Assembly: GCA_903918555.1 (NCBI GenBank)
Contig: CAIXEV010000148.1
Span: forward strand, 1 to 11,347
Direction: 5' to 3'
DNA length: 11,347 nucleotides
DNA from: an uncultured bacterium
Lineage (GTDB): Bacteria; Planctomycetota; Phycisphaerae; Phycisphaerales; SM1A02
The notes under the pieces are model-generated. The model saw nothing but the letters and a program-made list of their open reading frames with translations, made no database searches and was not told the origin of the DNA. Of this stretch, positions 1 to 4,917 are shown piece after piece; position 1 is the stretch's first letter, and the number at the start of each line of letters is the position of its first letter. The translations under genes and the position numbers were made by a program.

Positions 1-35
1 ACAACGATCGGAGTCTACGGCTTACATCGGTCGGT

Positions 36-77
36 CAGCAGACTCAAGTCTGCTGGCACCCACGGGCTGCGTGGTGC
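36..77. repeat. Tandem hairpins downstream of the Lpt operon
   Basis: Two inverted repeats lie just past the stop of the minus-strand permease operon. CAGCAGACT (36-44) pairs perfectly with AGTCTGCTG (47-55). CACG (61-64) pairs with CGTG (70-73) around a 5-nt loop and can be lengthened with a one-base bulge. Their position suits transcript termination or 3' end protection for the minus-strand operon, but no U-tract follows on that strand, so a classic intrinsic terminator is not shown. Nothing else is recognisable in bases 1-91. Confidence 0.4.
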
Positions 78-91
78 GCGCGTGACTTGAA

Positions 92-1219
92 CTATGTTCG
101 CAAGCCGCCGATGCGGCCTGCCGCGATCGGCAGCAGGAGCGCGACCGGCAGGAACACGCCCACCGCCGATGGGATCAGCGGCAGCTCGACCGTCATCACG
201 AAGAAGCTGCCGAGGAGACCGGGCACCGCCACCGCGGCGCAGAAGACGCTCGGCCGCAGCATCTTCGTCGGCTCGCGCACGAGGAAGAACGGCAGCGTGA
301 TCATGAGCATGAGCAGGTTCACACACGCGCCGGCGAAGCGCTGGCCGACGAGGCGCGTGGCGTCCGATTCGGTGATGCCGCCCTCGGCGGCGAGTTCGGC
401 GATCTTCTGCGCCGACAACAGCTGCGCGAAGCCGCGGAAGTAGCGCGCGCGGATCGCGTCGGGCGAGACATCGGTCGCCACGAAATCGATCGGTTCGGAG
501 CGGTCGACGCGCGCCTCGCGGCCATCGCCGCTGCCGGGCGAACTGCGGCCCGTGACGAACCCCTGCTCGAGCACCCAGCCGTTGCGGGCGTCGTCCCAGC
601 TCGCGCGCGCGGCCTCGATGCGCCGCACCGCAGCGCCCGATTCGTTGCGCTCGATCACGAGGAGCCCGGTCGCGACATCGGCGAGCGGGTCGAAGCTCTG
701 CGCGAGCAGCAGCTTGCCCTCGCCGTCCTGGATGAGCTTCACCGCGAAACTGCTGGCCGACTGCTGCAGGATCGCCGACTCGTCGCGCGCGAGGCGCGTG
801 GCGAGCCGCGGGAGGAGCACTTCGCCATTCACCAGCTGCAGCAGGTTGAGGGCCACCGCCACCATGCCGATCGAGAGCGCGACGCGCCAGAGGCTGATGC
901 CCGCGGCGAGCATCGCGACGAGCTCGCGCGTGCGGACCATCTGGACGAGCGTGAAGCCCGCGGCCGCGACGGAGCCGAGGCCGACGAGATAGGCGTAGAA
1001 CTGGAAGACGCGCGGCGCGTTGAAGTCGACGAGCGCGGTCGGCAGCGCCGTCCACATGCTTCCGAACTGGCCTGCGTCGACCGCGGCGCGTGCGGCGGAG
1101 GTGTACGCGTCGAGGTTGAGGATCGTCTGGATCGACACGCCGAACAGGAACATCACCGAGAAGATCAGGGCGAAGTTCACGAGGAAGCGCGTGGCGATGT
1201 ATCGGTCGAGAAGGCCCAT
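92..1219 (-). CDS. LptF/LptG family permease (second gene of pair)
   Basis: This 375-residue inner-membrane protein belongs to the LptF/LptG (YjgP/YjgQ) family. Known members form the transmembrane half of the LptB2FG ABC transporter, which extracts lipopolysaccharide from the inner membrane and passes it to the periplasmic Lpt bridge. Visible features are an N-terminal amphipathic stretch (MGLLDRYIATRF), a first membrane segment near residues 12-32, and two more before residue 130. The cytoplasmic signature RELVAMLAAGIS near residue 100 is typical of the family's coupling region. A periplasmic beta-rich part runs from about 135 to 290, and three C-terminal membrane segments follow (about 300-370). 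Length is close to the usual 350-400. The ATG is supported by AGGAAAG (1225-1231 on the plus strand, reverse-complemented) with 5-nt spacing; this site overlaps the upstream gene's stop codon, indicating translational coupling. I cannot decide whether this copy is LptF or LptG. The partner ATPase LptB is not in the window. Confidence 0.9.
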   Translation of the reverse strand: MGLLDRYIATRFLVNFALIFSVMFLFGVSIQTILNLDAYTSAARAAVDAGQFGSMWTALPTALVDFNAPRVFQFYAYLVGLGSVAAAGFTLVQMVRTRELVAMLAAGISLWRVALSIGMVAVALNLLQLVNGEVLLPRLATRLARDESAILQQSASSFAVKLIQDGEGKLLLAQSFDPLADVATGLLVIERNESGAAVRRIEAARASWDDARNGWVLEQGFVTGRSSPGSGDGREARVDRSEPIDFVATDVSPDAIRARYFRGFAQLLSAQKIAELAAEGGITESDATRLVGQRFAGACVNLLMLMITLPFFLVREPTKMLRPSVFCAAVAVPGLLGSFFVMTVELPLIPSAVGVFLPVALLLPIAAGRIGGLRT

Positions 1220-1224
1220 CGGTG

Positions 1225-1231
1225 CTTTCCT
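1225..1231 (-). promoter_or_regulatory. Ribosome binding site overlapping upstream stop
   Basis: On the minus strand this reads AGGAAAG, 5 nt before the ATG of the second permease gene. It overlaps the TAG stop (1230-1232) of the first permease gene. The arrangement indicates coupled translation within one operon and fixes the start at 1219. Confidence 0.7.
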
Positions 1232-2879
1232 AGTTTCTCGCGATCTGGCGGTACCCCACCACGATCATCACGGCCAGCGCGATGTTGCCCGACGACGCCA
1301 CGAGGATGCCCGACGCCGTCGTCGCTTCCTTCAGCATCTGCTCGCCGCCCGAGATCAGCAGGATGTCGATGATCGCGGGAAGGAACGAGAGCAGGTAGAC
1401 CTGGAGCGGATTGGTGCCGCGCAGGCGGATCGCAAGCACCGCGCCGAGCACGATCATGAGCGGCGCGCAGAGCGACTGGTTGATGCGCTGCACGATGCGC
1501 GCCACGATGTCGGCGCGCACGAGGCGGATCGACTCCGACATGCCGTCGGCCGCGGCGACGGCGTCCGCCTTGGACGCGGCGCGCGCGGTGCCCGCAGGCG
1601 CATCGGGAATCGCCTTCGCCTCGGCGATCAGCGATGCGATCGGCTCGTCCGCGCGGGCCTTGCCGGCGCAGGATCCGGGCTCGAGCCCGACGATGCGCGC
1701 CGGCCAGCGACCGCCGCCGCCGAAACCGCGGAGGTCGGCCACGGTGTCGGCGCGGGCGAGCAGCTCGAACCGCACCGCGCTGTCCTCGATGCGGGCGTCG
1801 GCCACCAGCGTCGCTTCGTCGACCGAGGCGCGCCGCGAGGCGACCCCCCGCTCGAGCTCGACCAGTTCGATCACGCCGCCGGACTGCGGCAGGAGCCTGG
1901 TGCCCTCGAGCCGCGCGTTGCGGATCTCGTAGGTCCGCCGGCCGCCGGCGTCGACGAGGCGCAACGAGCCCGACGAGGCGAGCGAGTCCTCGACGCACTT
2001 CCAGCGGTCGACCGACTCGAGCGCACGCTCGGTGCGGCGGCGGGCGTCGGCGACCTCGTGGTAGCCGTCGACATCGTTCCAGACGCGCATCAGGCCGCGG
2101 AAATCGAGGTGCTTCGGCTTGAGGCGAATGCCGCGCCCGAGGTCGATCGCCTCCGGCTCCGCCTGCGGGACATAGAGAAGCGCGTCCTCGCCGTCGCGGA
2201 ACGCGGTGGCGTTGTGGAACAGCAGCTTGATGTAGACGCTCTCGTTCTCCCGATAGACATCGACGGTGGCGAACTCGGCGGTGAACTCCGTGAGCGGGCG
2301 GCCATCGGGGCCGAGTTCGATCGCGGCCACGCCCGCAAGACCGAGCCGGGTCTCGGGCGCGCCTGGCGCCGGCGGCACCTCGAGCACCTTGGCCTCGTCG
2401 GCGTAGAGCTGGGTGTTCGTGCCGGGGACTGCGAGCGCCTCGGCGCGGTCGACGGCGGAGATGAAGAGCCGCGTCGGGTCCTTCGTCTTGAAGCGGTCCA
2501 TCGAGGTCCAGAGCCTCGGGACGCCCGCATCGACGAGGAGCACCATCACCACGAAGAGCCCGAGGCCGAGCCCGATCGCAGGCATCAGGACCTTGCGGTA
2601 CGGCATGCCCGCCGCCGACATGGCGAGGACCTCGTTCTCGGCTGCAAGCCGGGCGTAGACGATCGTGCCCGCGAACGCCCCTGCGAAGGGCAGCGCGAAC
2701 TGGAGCATCGGCACCGAGGCGAGCGCCACGAACTGCAGCAAGTCCTCGGGGCCAAAGAGGTTCTGCATGATCGGACGGATCGCCGCCCCGAACGCGATGA
2801 TCGTCACGAGGACGCTCGCGGTCAGGAGCATGACGCGGAGGAGGTCCGCGACGATGTGCCGAAAGAGAATGCGCGACAT
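1230..2879 (-). CDS. LptF/LptG family permease with enlarged periplasmic domain
   Basis: This is the first gene of the permease pair, 549 residues from the ATG at 2879. That start gives the family-typical opening MSRILFRHIVADLL. The same frame stays open to an ATG at 2975, but the extra 32 residues are Cys/Arg-rich and unlike the family, so I rejected that start; no clear Shine-Dalgarno precedes either. Membrane segments are near residues 13-33, 52-75 and 99-119, with the family motif ENEVLAMSAAG at 81-91. C-terminal segments follow at about 471-486, 494-511 and 527-544. Between them lies a periplasmic region of about 340 residues, far larger than the roughly 150-200 of typical members, which makes the protein some 180 residues longer than usual. 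It contains an Ala-rich low-complexity stretch near 428-446. Together with the next gene it probably forms the membrane part of an LPS- or lipid-exporting ABC transporter. Assignment to the family is firm; LptF versus LptG is not decided. Confidence 0.88.
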   Translation of the reverse strand: MSRILFRHIVADLLRVMLLTASVLVTIIAFGAAIRPIMQNLFGPEDLLQFVALASVPMLQFALPFAGAFAGTIVYARLAAENEVLAMSAAGMPYRKVLMPAIGLGLGLFVVMVLLVDAGVPRLWTSMDRFKTKDPTRLFISAVDRAEALAVPGTNTQLYADEAKVLEVPPAPGAPETRLGLAGVAAIELGPDGRPLTEFTAEFATVDVYRENESVYIKLLFHNATAFRDGEDALLYVPQAEPEAIDLGRGIRLKPKHLDFRGLMRVWNDVDGYHEVADARRRTERALESVDRWKCVEDSLASSGSLRLVDAGGRRTYEIRNARLEGTRLLPQSGGVIELVELERGVASRRASVDEATLVADARIEDSAVRFELLARADTVADLRGFGGGGRWPARIVGLEPGSCAGKARADEPIASLIAEAKAIPDAPAGTARAASKADAVAAADGMSESIRLVRADIVARIVQRINQSLCAPLMIVLGAVLAIRLRGTNPLQVYLLSFLPAIIDILLISGGEQMLKEATTASGILVASSGNIALAVMIVVGYRQIARN

Positions 2880-3222
2880 CAGGACGCTGCATGGTCGCGA
2901 TTCTCGGTCGATCCCGCAAGCGCGTTGCAGACCGCGGAACCCGCATGTTCGGCACAGCCGTTCGAGCCGCCGCATCTCGCGCGAGCCGCGAGGTTCTCCG
3001 CCCCGCCCTCACAGCCCGCACACCCCTTCCGATCCGATCCGAAGGGCTGACCCGAACGGCCATCTGCGCGGAAAGACCCGCCCGCGATTGTGTGAAATGC
3101 GTGGATCTCGACTATGTCAATTCGGCTGAAAGGCCGACAAGAAACCGTAGAGGGAGCCGTGCGGAACTCGCACGCCTCCCGCACGGGGGATCTTCAGCGG
3201 GGCAAACTTGAACGGGGCAAGC
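2880..3222. promoter_or_regulatory. Divergent intergenic region with weak promoter candidates
   Basis: These 343 bp separate the minus-strand permease operon from the plus-strand pseudopilin operon and should hold both promoters. On the minus strand a perfect TTGACA lies at 3120-3115, but a good -10 is missing at 17-18 nt (TTTCAC is the best). On the plus strand TTGTGT (3088-3093) and TATGTC (3113-3118) are a poor pair with a 19-nt spacer. Small inverted repeats are present: CCCTTC/GAAGGG (3024-3029/3041-3046) and TCGGC/GCCGA near 3122-3137. No convincing gene is seen here. Confidence 0.35.
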
Positions 3223-3227
3223 ATGAC
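3198..3227 (+). repeat. Imperfect 15-bp tandem repeat at translation start
   Basis: Unit 1 is CGGGGCAAACTTGAA (3198-3212) and unit 2 is CGGGGCAAGCATGAC (3213-3227), 12 of 15 identical and directly adjacent. Each unit carries a G-rich ribosome-binding-like element and a start codon in the same frame (TTG at 3208, ATG at 3223). The initiation region of the first pseudopilin thus appears duplicated. Confidence 0.6.
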
Positions 3228-3684
3228 CAACGACGCCAGCAAGTCCACCATCCGCCGCCGCAGCGCGGGACTGACCTTCCTCGAGGTCATCATCGCTGCG
3301 TCGATCCTCTCGATCGCGGCGATCGCGGTGCTCGAGCTGCTCGCCTCGAGCGACTCGATCGGCCTCACCGCGCGGCGCCAGGCGCTCGCGGCCGTCGAGG
3401 CCGAGCGCGCGCTCGAGATGTGCGCCGAGGCGATCAAGGACGGAGAGGCCCTTCCCTCCGCAGCGTCGCTTCAGACGGGAATGCAGGGCGAGGCGCTCGG
3501 CGGCTGCACGGTGTCGATCGCCGCGACGAATGTCACCGAAGAGTTCACGATTCCACCTGCCGGTCCGACTGGAAGCCCGCGGGCGGTGCCGATCAGGCTT
3601 CGTTTCCTCGTCGCCACAGTCGAGGCGCCGAATGGCGAGGTCTTGGTGAGACTCGAGCGGGCCGTTCCCGTCGAGAACTTCTAA
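3223..3684 (+). CDS. Prepilin-type pseudopilin, GspI-like
   Basis: This 153-residue protein has a class III prepilin leader: 16 residues ending RRRSAG, then LTFLEV, with the conserved Glu at mature position 5, then a hydrophobic helix (IIAASILSIAAIAVLELL). Such leaders are cut and N-methylated by a prepilin peptidase at the inner membrane, and the helix packs into a pilus or pseudopilus core. The size, the Ala/Glu-rich helix after the membrane segment (ALAAVEAERALEMC), and the short beta-rich C-terminus ending LVRLERAVPVENF resemble GspI/PilV-type minor pseudopilins; the exact subtype is inferred. The ATG at 3223 is preferred over the in-frame TTG at 3208. It is first in a tight operon: the next gene begins 12 bp downstream. 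It has no counterpart in the second, paralogous gene set of the window. Confidence 0.85.
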   Translation: MTNDASKSTIRRRSAGLTFLEVIIAASILSIAAIAVLELLASSDSIGLTARRQALAAVEAERALEMCAEAIKDGEALPSAASLQTGMQGEALGGCTVSIAATNVTEEFTIPPAGPTGSPRAVPIRLRFLVATVEAPNGEVLVRLERAVPVENF

Positions 3685-3689
3685 AGGAG
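3683..3689 (+). promoter_or_regulatory. Strong Shine-Dalgarno fixing a GTG start
   Basis: AAAGGAG overlaps the TAA stop of the preceding gene and lies 7 nt before the GTG at 3697. There is no in-frame ATG nearby that would leave a normal prepilin leader, so this site decides the start of the J-like pseudopilin. Confidence 0.8.
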
Positions 3690-3696
3690 CTGGCAG

Positions 3697-4295
3697 GTGA
3701 CCGCACAGCATGGTTCCAACCGGGGATTCACGCTCGTGGAGGTGATGTTCGCGACATTGCTCCTCACGATCGTGGGTGCGGCCATCGCCACATTCCTTGG
3801 CGCGATGGCGAGCGGCAGCGAGGCGCGTCGGAACATCTCCGACCCAGCGCTCGAGTCCGCGCTCGCCCTCCGTCGTTTCAGGAGCGTCGCGCCCGAGTTC
3901 CGCTGCGTGCTTCGCGTGACGCCCGACGCGGCGATCGTCTGGCTGTCCGACTTGGTCCCGAGCCACTCGACCCACACGAGCGAGGCCGGCGTGCTCCGCT
4001 TCGACGAGACCGAGCGCGTGCTGCTCCTCGAGACCATCGACACCGCGTTCCTCGACAGGAATCGCCAGCTCGAGCGCGAGTACCCCGTCGACCAGTACAC
4101 GCAGCTGACCAACCAGCTCGACTCGCTGCGCAGGTCGGGCGCGCTCACCGCCAGCGTCATCGCCGAGGGAATCGACTCGGTCGACTTCAGCCCCGAGCCG
4201 GGACGACCGGACTCAATGAGGCTCACCTTCACGGTCGACGCCTACTCGACCACCGTGCTGCTCGCGCCCGCCCAGCGGAGGAGCCGATCGGATGA
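3697..4295 (+). CDS. Prepilin-type pseudopilin, GspJ-like, frameshifted near its 3' end
   Basis: A GTG-started prepilin with a 10-residue leader (MTAQHGSNRG), then FTLVEVMFATLLLTIVGAAI: Glu at mature position 5 and a membrane helix. The body aligns along its whole length with the product at 7989-8654; shared stretches include NISDP/HISDP, ALALRR/TLALRR and SDL/SDR. The paralogue ends LEEPLR-stop, with TGA overlapping the next ATG. Here the matching EEPIG-stop (TGA 4293-4295, ATGA overlap) is also present, but one base out of frame: the break falls around 4276-4277. Read literally, the frame misses that stop and runs on to 4755 as an Arg-rich tail antagonistic to the next gene's frame. Corrected, the protein would be about 199 residues. 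J-like subtype is inferred from size and its place among I-, H- and K-like neighbours. The lesion could be a real mutation, a programmed shift or a sequence error. Confidence 0.8.
4277..4283 (+). promoter_or_regulatory. Shine-Dalgarno of the H-like gene, inside the frameshift site
   Basis: GGAGGAG lies 8 nt before the ATG at 4292. The second module has GAGGAG at the same distance before its ATG at 8651. The one-base difference that breaks the J-like frame falls at the left edge of this element. Confidence 0.65.
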
Positions 4296-4888
4296 CTCCT
4301 CCACACCCCGATCTCGCTGCGCCGGCCGCGCCCGATCGAGCGCGTCGTGCGTTCACGCTCGTCGAGATCCTCGTCGTCGTGGTCGTGATGGCCATACTCG
4401 CGTCGCTCGTCGTGCCGAGCCTTGCGAACGCCACGGCGCCGCTTCCGCGCGCGCTGTCCGATCTCCTCGAGGCCGACTTCCGGCGCGCGCGCGTCGAATC
4501 GATCGGGACGGTGCGCGAGATCCACATGGTCGCGGGCGCCGACCGCGACCGCTGATGGCTGCAGCCCGCCGGCCCGCTCGACTCCGCGAGCGCGCTTCCC
4601 GCCTCCCTGCGCATCCTCGGGAACGGCAACCTCTCTCCGTTCGCGGGACTTCGCCTCGAGCCAACCATCGATTCCACGACGCCCTCCAGCGGACCCGCGT
4701 CCTTCGCGGTGTTCAGCACGGAAGGCCTGCGAACGAGGACACGGATCGAGCTTGAGCTCGTCGCGTCGGTGAACTCGCAGGCGCTGATTCGCTGGGAAGC
4801 CCAGCCGCAACGAACGCAACTGGTGGAGCTGCCGCCAAAGAACGAGCAGGATCGGAAGAACGAGGCGAACGCAACGAGCGCGAGGTAG
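4292..4888 (+). pseudogene. GspH-like pseudopilin interrupted by in-frame TGA
   Basis: The product starts MTPPHPDLAAPAAPDRARRA, then FTLVEILVVVVVMAILASL: a prepilin leader ending in Ala instead of the usual Gly, Glu at mature position 5, and the long hydrophobic helix and ARVESIG region typical of GspH/FimT-type minor pseudopilins. The frame stops after 87 residues at TGA 4553-4555. Past the stop the same frame continues to TAG at 4886-4888, still matching the intact paralogue (8651-9202). The paralogue reads RRRWWLQPAG where this gene reads DR, stop, WLQPAG; then ALPASLR is shared, as is the downstream pattern. TGA therefore replaces the first Trp codon (TGG). Without it the protein would have 198 residues and a Lys/Asn/Glu-rich tail the paralogue lacks. 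The truncated product would keep only the helix and little globular domain. Other genes here end with TGA normally, so a changed genetic code is unlikely. Confidence 0.82.
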
Positions 4889-4917
4889 GCGCGTTGCCAC
4901 ACGCAACCGGGGGAACC

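Noticed and set aside
2880..2975. N-terminal extension of the first permease from an ATG at 2975
   Set aside because: The 32 extra residues are Cys/Arg-rich and unlike LptF/G proteins; the family-typical start is at 2879.
1020..3050. Plus-strand open frame of 676 codons opposite the permease genes
   Set aside because: It is antisense to recognisable LptF/G coding sequence. The product is Arg/Asp/Glu-rich low-complexity sequence with no motifs.
4553..4555. TGA read as Trp by a changed genetic code, or as selenocysteine
   Set aside because: Neighbouring genes end with TGA in sensible places (8652-8654 and 9200-9202), and reading through them would run into the next gene out of frame. The aligned residue is Trp, not Cys, and no selenocysteine element was recognised.
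4894..4917. Upstream TTG start for the first fibro-slime protein
   Set aside because: It adds only 8 residues and has no Shine-Dalgarno. The ATG at 4918 has GGGGGA just upstream.
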